From Poecilobothrus nobilitatus (taxonomy: Eukaryota; Arthropoda; Insecta; Diptera; Dolichopodidae), in the NCBI GenBank assembly GCA_947095535.1, contig OX352774.1:239035825-239099824 (forward strand): a stretch of 64,000 nucleotides of DNA. Reading direction: 5' to 3'. The translations under genes and the position numbers were made by a program. Shown here piece by piece: positions 45,653 through 57,420 of this stretch. The notes below the pieces were generated by a model. It worked only from the letters and a program-made list of their open reading frames with translations. It searched no databases and had not been told where the DNA came from. Each line of letters opens with the position of its first letter. Positions within the stretch are counted from its first letter, which is position 1.

Positions 45653-47612
45653 TAATATAATTTAAAAAAAAAAAACTAAAAAATATATAATTAAAAAAAA
45701 AAAGAGAATTAAAAATGTTTAAAAGTTAGTATTTTATTAAATACACTCGATAATAGAAAATAGTTCCTTTTCCATTAAACATATTTAAATTAAAATGCCT
45801 CACACTTGGTACCTGCTGCGTAAAAAATAAATTTAATTTATAAAATGTAACAGTAGTTGTAAATTATATAATGAACTATTATAATATCTAGTATAGCGAA
45901 ACACCAGCATTTTCCATATTTTAGTGGTTCTCAAAATAAATGAGTTTCCATTACCAGTTTTAAATCACCTAAGTTTTTCACGATCTAGAAATGAGCCCTT
46001 GTAGCCTTCTAGTGTTTCTAGTGGTCTGTTGGAATTGTTCAAAGGGAGGAAATATTGATTTTTAAAAGAATAAGTGATATTACTTACAGATATCTATAAA
46101 AGAGTCATAATACTGGAATATTTTGACCTATGTTAAGAGAAATAAAAGCTACCAAAATAATAGGCTCGCCAATTAGGTGTAGGCGCCGATTATTCATAAT
46201 AAAACAAAAATTGTGAGTTAATATTGAAAAGCATGATATGAAAAATTTAATATTAACTATTAAAATTCTTTTAATCAATTTAGTTTTATAAATTTTTCAA
46301 AAATATTTAGATATACCTAAAATAAAAATCACATCACAATTACGTAATGTATGTAATTTGAAAATTTCTTATTTCCAGTCCTATTCTATTAATTAAAGTT
46401 GTAGGTAAGTATAGTATTATAAATTCGTTTTTCTGTAAGGAATATAAGGAATATAATATTTAATAATTAGAATGAAAGATGAAAAAGAAAAAAGAAATTT
46501 AACATATTAGAATGAATGTTACCTTACAGATCTTACGTAATTTTTAATTACTTTTTTGTAAATTTCGATTACGTGAGTAGAGAAAATCAGGGGTTCATAA
46601 CGTTACGATAATTTATACATCATTTTTTTTTTACAAAAAACTTTCATTCAGTGGTTCAAAAAATTAAAGGAAAGGAACTTTATTTTCATTGGAACTATAT
46701 TTTTTTAGCTTTTGTGGATAAAGTTTCAAAAAGAACACTGGATTATGTTTCCGAAACAATATTCATTGAAATGATTATTTTTTTCTTTTAATCAGAACAA
46801 AATTTTTTTCTCGTTTCGAAATAAATGCATTTGCGAGACTTTTGATTTTTATTTGGCAGAAATCAAATTACTTTGTACAGAAATCAAATTACTTTATAGA
46901 TCATAATATTATAAGTTTCGTAAATTTTGAAAAAATTCCGAAAGAATGCCATACTGTAAATTTTTCCTTTATAATAACTTTGATATTAAAATTTGCATGT
47001 CCAAGTTATTAATTCATTTTATTTAAAATTATATTTTTAGACAAACCTTTCCAAAAAATTTTCTAGTTTTTTTTTTTAAATTCTTTTATTTTCTGATCAA
47101 TATGGCTTTCTAATCTATCTCATCATTATCATGATTTTTTTTTATTGAATACTTTATTATTAAAAGTTTAGCCAGTTTTTTATTCATTTTAGGTTTTTTT
47201 TAGGTTTCTTTCTTACTGAGGTAAGTTTTCTTCCATTTCTATATATTAATGACAAAAATAATTTTTAAATAACATTTGCAAAAGACTTTGATTGATGTTA
47301 AGTAAAATTTTTAAAAAATGTTTATTATAATTTAAATTAAATTAATCTACCCAAAATTTAATTCAGTTTATCATTTACTTATCACCATAAGATTTATTGT
47401 TTTTTTTGTTTTTTTTTTTTTAATTTTGAAGACAATGAAAAACACAAACTGATGACATGTTGTTAATCAAACACAATTAAAAATATAAAAGAAAACTTAT
47501 TTTGTAAAGTTTATAAATAATTTTATGCCTAATAATAATAATTATGATAATCTATCATTAAATTATCATTATACTTACATTTAACATTTTATTATATTTT
47601 TATTTTATATAG
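45653..47612. other. AT-rich DNA, possibly intronic
   Basis: Small segments flanked by acceptor- and donor-like strings (46379-46404, 47203-47219) were noted but are too short to defend. No gene is supported. Confidence 0.3.
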
Positions 47613-47721
47613 AAAAAAAATAATCCTAGTAGGATTACCTGGCGTTGTCTGCTTTGCAGGCTTAGTTCTTATGATATTTTTTACTTTTATATTTCGAACT
47701 ACTTTCAGTTTAACTACGACG
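47613..47721 (+). CDS. Candidate internal exon encoding one transmembrane helix
   Basis: An acceptor (TTTTATTTTATATAG, ending 47612) and a consensus donor (GTAAGTAT from 47722) bound 109 bp that are fully open in one frame: KKIILVGLPGVVCFAGLVL, MIFFTFIFRTTFSLTTT. About 22 residues are continuously hydrophobic with two lysines before them, as in a single-pass membrane protein. Base composition is less AT-rich than the flanks. It starts in phase 2 and ends in phase 0. The gene cannot be named, and no partner exon is secure, although an open frame in the matching phase begins near 47956. A chance frame or a transposon relic remains possible. Confidence 0.38.
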
Positions 47722-47744
47722 GTAAGTATAACATAAGCCAATGA

Positions 47745-48154
47745 AAAGAACCTTATAACATAGGAGAACGAAATGGAAAATCTTATCAGTATGTCGTCCT
47801 TGAATTCCAAAAGTTGTATCTTATAAGAATGAGAGTTTTATTACAAAATAAAAATATGGAAATATTTGAAGCTCAAATAAAAGGTAACTATAGAAAACTG
47901 AAAAGACAAAATTTAATAAGCCGAATTTTTAACTAAATCATTTAACAAATAAAACGATAGAAGAACTGGCACCATGATTTTCTTAATTTCGTTGAAGGAG
48001 CTCCTTCAGTATTCTACGTAATTAGATTTCATCAAAATTTTAAACGATCAGTAGACCAAAACAGTTTAACGGGCTATAGTCAATTTGATCAATTCGAATC
48101 GCAAAGTAATCGGTCGAACGATTTAAATATAACAAAGAGAAATAGAAAATCTTA
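47745..48154 (+). other. Two consecutive coding-like open frames without start codons
   Basis: Frame 1 (about 47745-47934) reads GKSYQYVVLEFQKLYLIRMR and EIFEAQIKGNYRKLKRQNL. Frame 2 (about 47956-48154) reads KNWHHDFLNFVEGAPSVFYV and SLTGYSQFDQFESQSNRSND to a stop. Both are longer and more balanced in composition than expected here. They could be decayed exons, a retroelement relic, or chance. The acceptor before frame 2 lacks a good pyrimidine tract. Confidence 0.25.
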
Positions 48155-48863
48155 AAAACTGTCTAGTGAGGAATAACTGAACAAAATATTGTATATCGTA
48201 TTATCTAGTTCTCAAGAAATGTTTCTTCTTTATTTGAAAATATAGACAGATAAGGAGACGAACAGCGAAACAGACAAAAAGAACAAAGAAGCAAATTTAT
48301 ATTTTACATAATATTTCAAAATTGGTCTATTTAAAAAAAAACAAGGACAAAAAGAGATAATGATATTAAAATTTTTCAATATTCAATTTGATATACCGCA
48401 TACTCCAAATAATGTTAATGACATTTTGATAAGCCCCAAAAGAATTTTCTATTAACCAACAACCACAACAACAAAAATTTATCGGATCAAATTTTACATT
48501 TTACATAATATTATTATTTTGTCCAAACAAAATTTTAATACTTTATCTTTTTAGGTCTAAAAATTTTAAGTTTTTTAATCCTTATTTTGTAAATGTATCT
48601 TGTATGAATCTACAATATATGAGTATAAATTTCCATTGTATTGAAAAAGTTCTAACTATTATCCAGGATAAAATAAATTTTTGTATTATTGTACCAATAC
48701 CAACCCATTTATGATAAATTAAAGTGACCAATTGTTCCATATTAAATAAATTAATAATTTTTTTTAGTACTTAAGTATTTTTTTTTTTACTTAGGTGCAG
48801 CTTAAGATTGTTATTATTTTATTTAAATGGATAAGTATTACAAATTTTTTTTGTTTTCCTAAG

Positions 48864-49157
48864 GGACATGGAAATATTCCAAGAGCATGAATACCCCATT
48901 GATTATATCAGATTCTTATTGATTAAACCCACCATCCTTTAGCCAAAATAATCGGATAAAACCCCTAACTACAAACGGAATTTATTGGATTGAGATCATA
49001 GAAGAGCATAGGATCAACAATTATTAATATTTTTTTTAATTATTATTAATATTTTTCTATCAGTGAGGAGGCCATCAACAGTTACAGCATGCAATATAAC
49101 ACCATCCAATATAAGTTAATAATTGAAGGCAACCCCACTGTTACTGCAGCAGCTTGA
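48864..49157 (+). pseudogene. Compositional island with coding-like pieces in three frames
   Basis: After a strong acceptor-like tract (TTTTTTTTGTTTTCCTAAG) the pieces are DMEIFQEHEYPIDYIRFLL, then in another frame KPLTTNGIYWIEIIEEHRIN. After a second acceptor-like tract (TTTTTCTATCAG, 49063) comes EEAINSYSMQYNTIQYKLII followed by EGNPTVTAAA and a stop. The last piece is markedly GC-richer than the surroundings. Frame changes with intact amino-acid texture suggest an old gene or retrocopy. I do not recognise the family. Confidence 0.3.
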
Positions 49158-50273
49158 TGTTTATGAAAATTTTAAAACTTTCTCTTTAGTATAATAATCT
49201 GTAGAGACTTGTAATTTTTTCGCTAATCAGCTGCTCTTAAAATTAATAAGTTTTTCTTCCTTAGAATTAATATATAGTGTAAAATTACTCAATATGCTAT
49301 CTTAGATGATTTGGCGAATGATTTGTGGATCTGTCATTGTAAAAATAGTTGGTTTCTTATTATCTTTATTCAATTAGAAAAAAAAAGGTTTAATTATAAT
49401 TTATTTTGAGAACAAAGTTTCTGTATTTTAGGGATCAATACCTCTATCCTATTACAATTCTATTTGAGTAAGTACATTTTTTGTTACGAAATGGTTTACC
49501 ATATCATTACTAAAATGACCTGGTCTATTAAGTTATAATAATAGATACTATAGATACTATATTTAGTAGGTAATAGGTATAAAATTTGTCATAAATGATA
49601 ATTAATTACAATATTGTGGAAGCATTTGGTAACTTTTACTTTTAACTATAGAATATATTGTGTACTTTTATTATGTATTTTTTATAGTTTTAATTTTTAT
49701 ATAAATTTCAAAAAAAAAAAGAAAACAATAAAAATCTGTTATTTGTCTTATAAAATCTTTAAACATACCTATTATTAAAAAAGAATATTTAAAAGAAATT
49801 GCGCAATTGTAAAAATTTAATTTAATTGAAGAGTACTTTAATACGACTTTTAGTTTTTAGTTGTAAAGGAAATAGAAAATTCTGTACAAAATAATCTTTT
49901 TTTTTCTATTATTACACCTACCTATTACAGACGCATATAGTTAAACTATAATAGATAATAAGAATTTTTTTTTTTTTTGAAATATACCACCAATATCATC
50001 TAAGAATTTTAAGATCCCAAATTATCATCTAAGATCTTAAAAAATTTCTCTATAATAAAAAATTTAGCTATATCAAATAAATTTGAAAATTTCAGAATTA
50101 CTGAAATTAAGTTAAAACATCATTTGCCGCATTAATATAAAATATCCTTAGGTCTTTTTTTAAAGAAAGAAATATGAGAAAATGGAATATAGCTTACGAA
50201 ATCCTTCAAAAAATTTAATTTGATTATAAAAGTGAGTAAAAGTCATTATTTACCAAAAAAAAAAAAAAAAATT
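49158..50273. other. AT-rich DNA, nothing secure
   Basis: A possible 35-bp segment between TGTATTTTAG and GTAAGTAC near 49434-49470 was noted but is not defensible alone. Confidence 0.3.
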
Positions 50274-50600
50274 GGGAGCCCAACGAAATCCCTAAAACAA
50301 AATCCCAAATTACCAACTATAAATTCCAAAGTTTCAAGTCCCCGTAATTCAGAATCTCGCAAATACATACATATATGTACATAAATATTTTGGAAAAATC
50401 GTAACACTGATTTCAAAACCAACTAAAAATCCCTTCAAAATTCAGAATCTCACATTTACATATACATATACAAGCGACATCAAACAACGCACCAAATTAT
50501 TTTTTTCTTATAATCTTGATGGGTTTCTTGTTATTTTGGGATTTTGAATTTTGTAATTTTGAACTTTGGGATTTTGTATTTGGCATTTTGTGACCAACCC
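50274..50600. mobile_element. Small non-autonomous element with imperfect TIR-like ends
   Basis: Starts GGGAGCCCAACGAAATCCC and ends GGCATTTTGTGACCAACCC. Inside, AAATCCCAAATTAC phrases face TTTGGGATTTTG phrases, giving an overall foldback. The centre has one or two of the ~100-bp ATTTTGGAAAAATCGTAACA units shared with other elements here. The start resembles 33684. Confidence 0.5.
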
Positions 50601-51659
50601 AAAAATTAGTATATTTTAAGATTTGATAATTATAATGTCACAAAAAATTAAAATTATTTTAAGTATAAAATAGCTTTCAATTAAATAAGATACAAATTAA
50701 ATAAAAATCCATAGCTAAGAAATTTAATTTTTGGAAAAACGAAAAGATAAAACAAATAATATTGTGTATTAAGTACTTAATATAATAATTAACAGGTCGT
50801 CCTTTTTGAAAAAATTTTGAATCCTTCAATGTTGTCAAAAACTTTAACAGTAGGTAGGTAGAAAAAGAAAAAAAAGCAAATATATTTTAAGAATTAAAAA
50901 ACATCTAAAAGCATTTTATAATCATCTAATATCTATTATAGCTAGATGTTTGATTTAATTTTTGTTTTTATCTAAAATCCATTTTGTCCTTCGTTTAAAT
51001 GTACTTTCTAAAAATAGAAAATGATTAGGCAGCAAGCAAAATGATAAGGCAAAACAAAAATAAGGATAAATTAAAAAAAAATTTTTTTTTTGGTAAATAT
51101 TTTACCAAAATAATGGAATTTTTGATCAAATAAAATAAATAGAGAGGGCTCAAGTATCAGAAAATTATAAATTGTATGTATTATTTTATGGAGTTGTAAA
51201 CTTTTTTTTTTTTATGCTGTTATTATTCAATATCCTTATTTAATATACTTATGGAAAACATCCCTAAGGACATTCGGCTTTATTTTTTAAAAATTTTGAA
51301 CGTGAAAAATAAAATTAAAAATTAAAAATCCTTGAAAGATTTACTTTTAATTTGATTATCGGATTAAATAATATAAAATAAGGAATTTGTTGTTAAATCA
51401 TTAATGGAAATAGTCTTTATAATATTTGTTTTTTTTTTATATTTTATAAGATCTCTTTCTTTAATAAGATTTAATAGAAATTTATTTTTTTTTGGGTAAA
51501 AATTAAAACAATAGATTTATAAGAGTAGAGATGTAATGTACATTTTCTCTAATGTAATTTCAATTTAACTATTTTTAAGCCAAAAGTGAACATACATATA
51601 TGTTTTAAGGTAGAGTAAAATTAAATGTTTTGATTTCGTAGAATTTAAAGAACTTTAAT
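50601..51659. other. AT-rich DNA, nothing recognised
   Basis: Poly-A and poly-T tracts dominate. No gene is supported. Confidence 0.35.
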
Positions 51660-52401
51660 GGTGACGTGTCAGAAGAACTTTGATTTTGAATTCAACTTTA
51701 AAATTCTTGATAATTCAGAATATGGTGTGCACATATATTTAAAAAATTTTTGAAAAAGGAGTATAACCCTGATTTCGTAACTAATACTAAAATCCCTCAT
51801 AATTCATTTATATAATATACATATTATATTCTGAAAAAAAACGGGAAAATCTGATTAAGATTCCGAATGTATATAATATGTGAGATTCTGAATTAGGAGG
51901 GATTCTAAAATTGGGATTTAAAATCAGGATTTCCCCTTTATCGGTATATAAATGAATTAGGAGAAATTTTAGAGTTGGTTACAAAACAAGGGTTATAAGT
52001 CTTTTCCACAATATATATATATATTATATATGTTTATAATATGAGATTCTCAGTATTACATAAATATACATATTCTTGAAAAAAAAGTAAATCTGATTTT
52101 CTAACCGACTATAATATGAGAGTCGCTCCCAATAGATATACACAAAATGTATATATACTGACTGACCGGAATTTAGAAAATAATTATAGGTAGCTGATTT
52201 TATTGGCCGGCGGGGCATAAATTGAAGTATAGTCTAAACGATATTATTACATTGTAAATTATTATCATTACAAAAAGAAAATTGGGAATTTTGACTCATT
52301 TGAAAGAGACAGAAGTCCCATGGGACTTTTGACCTTTTTTTTTTTGGTCTTTTGTCTTACAGTGGTAAGAAAAAAAGTCATGGGACTTCTAACACGTCAC
52401 C
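51660..52401. mobile_element. Non-autonomous DNA element with GGTGACGTGT TIRs, copy 2
   Basis: The left end is GGTGACGTGTCAGAAGAACT and the complement of the right end is GGTGACGTGTTAGAAGTCCC. It is flanked by AAT on each side, a possible 3-bp target duplication. The inside holds four or more ~100-bp units in both orientations and a 16-bp palindrome at 52313-52328. No coding capacity was seen. Confidence 0.7.
52313..52328. repeat. Perfect 16-bp palindrome
   Basis: AAGTCCCATGGGACTT, echoed by AAGTCATGGGACTTCT near the right TIR. Confidence 0.8.
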
Positions 52402-52652
52402 AATTTTAATAATAGAAGTATATGCAATATAGAACAAATTCTTTTAAAATTTCTTTTATATGGAAAGAAATAGTTTTTATAAAAAGAAATTTCTTTTTCC
52501 ACACCACTCTTGAAGTAAACGTTTCAAGCAAGTATTAAAGTTTCAATTTTTGGAAATAAATGAAGAGACGCACAAATTTTCAGTATAATTATTTTAAGAT
52601 TATTTCTATTTTTAATTTTTTAATTTATTTTTTTTTTTGCGAGGATATGTAG

Positions 52653-52697
52653 GTGGGAATCATCGAAAGACACTATAGAGAAGAGCACGATTTCTCT
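52653..52697 (+). CDS. Candidate small internal exon, weak
   Basis: It lies between an acceptor-like string (T-run...GATATGTAG, ending 52652) and a donor-like GTGAGT (52698). The 15 open codons read VGIIERHYREEHDFS. Composition is richer than the flanks. Alone it is not convincing. Confidence 0.22.
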
Positions 52698-53899
52698 GTG
52701 AGTATATATATGGGACTATAAATCACTAAACAGCACCTGCCTTTTATGATCTAACAATAAGTTATTACATGTTATTTTTAGTTTAAGAACTAAATATTAG
52801 GGAATGAAAATTGGTACGGGAATAATGTGAACAACGTTGTTAATGTTCACCTTTGCATCTTTGAGCGTTGTATATTGTAATTTTCACCATTTCTGGGGAA
52901 TTCACAAGATGGGAGATGATTTTATATTTGCAATGTTTGTACTAACAAAACGAACAAATTGATTTCTTAACATTACTTCGTTCGATTCAGATTTTATGTA
53001 AGCTTAGCATTATTTTAAAATAATTTTCTAATCCATTCCATTTCATGTACTTTTAAATTATTAATTTCCATTTCATACTTAAAATTTTAAAGAATTATGT
53101 ATTTATTATTATTAAAGATATTACCTCATATTTTAACCTTAAAACTGACATTATTTGTATACATTTTTCAATATTCATAGAAAAAATTGCATTTATCCTA
53201 AAGTAAAATTTTTGCGACAAATTTTGCAACTATTCATAAAATTTAAAATGTACATAATATAACGAAAATAATTCTTTCTCTTTCAAAAGGATTTTTGTTT
53301 TTTTAACTGCAACTGCATTTCTTAAGGGTAATTAAATGCAACACAATCAATTTTATGCTAAGAAAATATTTAAATGGGTTACCAGACATACATTTTTAAA
53401 AAATAAATAAAATATAATAAATAAAATAATTTTCATAAATAAAAATGTTTTGTGTAAAACTCTATTATAATGGATCATAAAAATTTAAAAGCTAATGAAT
53501 AATAAAACTAGCTTAAATCAAAAAAATTGAAGGAATTTTTATTTTGTAATTATAAAACAGCATGTGTTTTTCCTTAAGACCTCAGATCCTGTAAATATAA
53601 TTGAGAAAATTTAATATGTGAAATATAAGATGAAATTTAAATGTTTGTGGAAACTGAGCATGCTACTCCAGTTAATACATTAATACGTCATTATATATTG
53701 CTAATGAGTTTTCTTCAATTAATTAAATAAAACAACAAATAATTGGAAATATAGATAATATTACAATCTACAACTAACTACTAAAAAAAAATTTCATCAA
53801 TTTTCTTTACTTAAGTAGATTCCATTACATTATTTTAAAAGGTTTCTAAGTTATACTGCAAATTTTTGATGTAGACATATTGTGCTATAGCCTATATTA
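52698..53899. other. AT-rich DNA, nothing secure
   Basis: No gene or element boundary is recognised. Confidence 0.35.
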
Positions 53900-54186
53900 T
53901 TACTTGTTGTGAACTTTGCCTTCACTTATAATACATATGCCATCCTTACAGCCTCTAAGAAATTAGAAATAGTTTATCTTCGTTAAAACAACATGCTCTT
54001 AAATGAATATCTCTTTGACATTTTTGAGAATATGTCCTGGAGATTCTTCTGCTTATTTACAGAATATCCATATACCGCAATTTTATATTCCACTTGTCTT
54101 TAAGTACCTCTTTAACCAGCAGTGCCCTAACAAAAGTAGCTGTTAGGATTGCCAGTTTTTTTCCAGATTCGATGGTTTTAGCACAT
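53900..54186 (-). pseudogene. Coding relic of unidentified protein
   Basis: On the minus strand the frame reads KTIESGKKLAILTATFVRAL, LVKEVLKDKWNIKLRYMDIL and a stop at 54058. One base out of frame it continues: AEESPGHILKNVKEIFI, stop, EHVVLTKINYF, stop, FLRGCKDGICIISEGKVHNK. About 95 residues with a natural amino-acid texture, one frameshift and two internal stops indicate a decayed gene or mobile-element protein. It ends where a type B repeat begins. I do not recognise the family. Confidence 0.45.
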
Positions 54187-55490
54187 TTCCAAAAAAATTT
54201 TGAAAAAATGTGTTTATTAGTTTCACTCTGTCCGTCCGTCCGTCCGTCTGTTTACAGAACTTCTACACCGTTAAAGATAAAGAAAAAAATTTTAACCATG
54301 GGTAGATCTCATAAAAAAAATTATTTTGTGGAACAACTTTTTCATGTAGCCCCATCCATTACTGAGCTACAGCCCCTTACACTTTGAAAACGCCCTATTT
54401 TTAAATTCATATATCTTATGTTTTGCTTAAGATTTTTTCAATCTCAAGACGTCATACGACAGATAACTTTTTTAACTTTGTAAATTAATATGAAAATTAT
54501 ATAATTTTTTTAAATTAAGTATTTAAATTTACCGTTATGTGAAAACCAAATTTTGCATGATTTTTCTACTTTCATAACTCCGGCACGCTTTTAGATAGAG
54601 ACTTGCAATTTTGAGGCAAGAAATAACTTTTAGAATTAGTATAAGTTTGCTCACAAATTTTTTTTGGGCCACTTCCTGTTTATGAGTTATTAGGGCTTAA
54701 AAATTGAAAATTTGCTGTTTTTAAACAGCTATAACTTGGGAACCTATACACATTTTACTTTGAAAAGATATAAAAATTAAAGCTATAGTAGTATATTTTA
54801 ACGTGTGTTAAAGGTTTATTTTAGTTATATAGGGTTCCAGAGTTACAGCTCTTCAAAATTGCGAAAAAGCCCCATTTTCAGATGTATATATCTCAGGCTT
54901 TGCGTACTAGTTTTGCAATCTAAAACCACCAGAAGACCGGACATTTTATTATCTACATAAAACAATATTAAAATTATGAAATATTTTGTAATTTACTATT
55001 TAAATTTACCGTTATGTGAAAACCACATTTTGCATGAAATTTCTTTTTTCATAACTCGGTCACGCCTTTAGATAAGAACTGAAATTTTGTGACAAGAAAG
55101 AAGTTTTAGAATTAATATAAGTTTCCTTAGAAAATTTTTTCGCACCACCCCCTGTTTAAGACGTAATTAGGGCTGAAAAATTGAAAATTTGGAATTTTTA
55201 GGCACCTGTAACTTAAGCATCTGTACAAATTTTTCTTCGGTAAGATATAAAAAATAAAGCTCCAGTAATATATTTTTACGTGTGTTAACGGTTTTTCCCG
55301 GACTTACAGCCCCTCAAAATTCTAAAAAAGTCCTATTTTTACATATTTTCTTATTACAAAAAATTTCTTAAATTTAATTTTTTAAATTTTTAAATTTTTG
55401 TGCAAGTCACAATTCTAAACAGTTTGTGTTGTGTTTTGGAAATGTGCGCTTTTAAAAACCGTTCGTTTACATTCTAGCTTGTTTTCATAT
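54186..55490 (-). repeat. Dispersed repeat, type B, longest copy
   Basis: Opens with TTTCACTCTGTCCGTCCGTC. It contains CATTACTGAGCTACAGCCCC and two tandem ~480-bp modules that begin ACCGTTATGTGAAAACCAAA (about 54531 and 55009). It ends GGAAATGTGCGCTTTTAAAA and TTACATTCTAGCTTGTTTT. Non-coding. Confidence 0.7.
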
Positions 55491-56490
55491 CTTTTCGAGT
55501 CTTAAGTAAAATATTTCCAAATTTTTGAAAACTGACAATTAATATTAACAAGAAATTTTATAATATAATATAAATAAATTTCCATAAAAAAAAAAACTTT
55601 ATTTTATTATATTAACTTGTTTTTTAGTTTTTTATTTTTTTTTTTAAATTTTCTTTATTTTAAATTTTAAAATAATCCAAAATTTGCAAGATAACCAATT
55701 TCCTTCATTTCCTTTGAAATTAATTTGCATATATCATGGTCTCATGTAAATTCTTTGCTTTCTTGTATGTATTCTTTGTAAAAGTTCAACTATAGACAAA
55801 CCAAAATACTAAATATCAAAAATCATAATATTCAACATAAAAGGATATTCCTTTTAAATTTATAAGGATCATCTTAATTCAGGCATATTTAAAAATCATT
55901 ATAACAAAAATTGAGAGGTTATTGCAGTAAATAAAAAAAAACTAAACGATTATTTTTAATACAGCATGTAGGTAGATACATATATATACAAATATATCTA
56001 ATATCTATATTATTTGTGTACATGTATATACATGTGTATAAGAAAGAAATGTTTTTGAAAATATTGTATTATTTCAAAATCTATTAGGATAAGGATAAAA
56101 AACTTTCTTGTATATATACCTTTATAAAAATATATATATTTTTTTTAAATTTCTACATCAGCTGACAAATCTTTTTGCTATTGTTAACATTTTTCAGATT
56201 TAAATCTTATTAAAAACCTCACTTTATGTTGTTCTTACTCTCAACTCAAATTATTCTACATGAAATTTGTTTGTATGATGACTTTGCATTATTGAAATAA
56301 TTTTTTTGTTTGTTTTTTCATTTTCTTTATTTCTTTTTGAATCAAATACAGGTCATTCTTGATCCTGTTTTTGAAAAATAAGGAGAAAATAAGAAAAAAA
56401 TTTTAATATCTTTTTTAGAAAAGAGCAGCAATATAAAGTATACCAACAGTAAAAAAAAGCAGTAAAGAAATAACGGTAACTAAAACATAA
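55491..56490. other. AT-rich DNA, nothing secure
   Basis: A pyrimidine-rich tract with AAATACAG near 56330-56352 is followed by nine open codons (VILDPVFEK), too short to call an exon. Confidence 0.3.
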
Positions 56491-57420
56491 TATTTTTTTA
56501 CCGACCGCATACATTAATGTATAAGGTAGGTATTGTTTTCATACTAAAAATTTGTACCCCAGATTTTGGCAAAAATGCACTACTCCGGTGTGGAGAAGGC
56601 TGTAAAAAAATTTTTAGCATGATGTCCGTCTGTGCGTGTGTGCGTGTGTGGATATGGCTGTGGGCACGTGAACAGCTTAAACGACTGAGCGGAATTTTTT
56701 GAATATTTAAGGTTTTGACGTAAATATCTCGGATTGATAAACTTTTGGAGCAAATCGGACAACCGCAAGTGGTAGTTTACTAGGGTGCTTTTTAAGTTTT
56801 TTACGAATATTTCGTAACAGAAAAATTTTATGAGAAAAATTATTAAGGAAAAGTTGTTACCCAAGTAAAGAGGAACAACTTTGCCATAGAACATTTTTTG
56901 ATCCGACAAACTTTAACTTTTATTTAATTTTTTTTCTAAGTCCAAATTTCATGCAGAACACTCCATATGAATTTATATGAACAATTTTTTTTGTTTTTTT
57001 TTATAATCTAAAAATTTATATGTATACATATGTACTTATATCTATGCATATTATTCTTTTGTTGATGACATAAAATTAAAACGGTAAAATTTTTGTTAGC
57101 AGATTCAATATTAATCTTATGATTGCTTTGTATTTGTTTACAGTTCTTATTAATTTTTACTTCTAATATTTTTAAATGAAAAAAAAATCATATACCTGAA
57201 AAAAAAATCATATAATGTAAATGGATGTATGAATAAATGCACATATATTTTTACGATTTCATTGCATATAATTATTTTTATTGAATAAAACAAAATGTTA
57301 TTAAATTATTAGAAGTTATTTTGCTTTGATATAAATTATTATGTAAAAAATCTATAAATTTTGGCATTGTACTCTTCATATAGTGGCGGTCGGTCCTCTG
57401 GTGGAGACAGCTCATTTTTT
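56491..57420 (+). repeat. Left inverted arm (930 bp)
   Basis: Contains ACTCCGGTGTGGAGAAGGCT, a GTGCGTGTGTGCGTGTGTGG run, AAACGACTGAGCGGAATT and GGACAACCGCAAGTGGTAG. A segment of ~320 bp (about 56785-57103) has no counterpart in the right arm. Confidence 0.65.

Noticed and set aside
46379..46404. 26-bp segment between TTATTTCCAG and GTAAGTAT
   Set aside because: Too short to carry evidence without transcripts.
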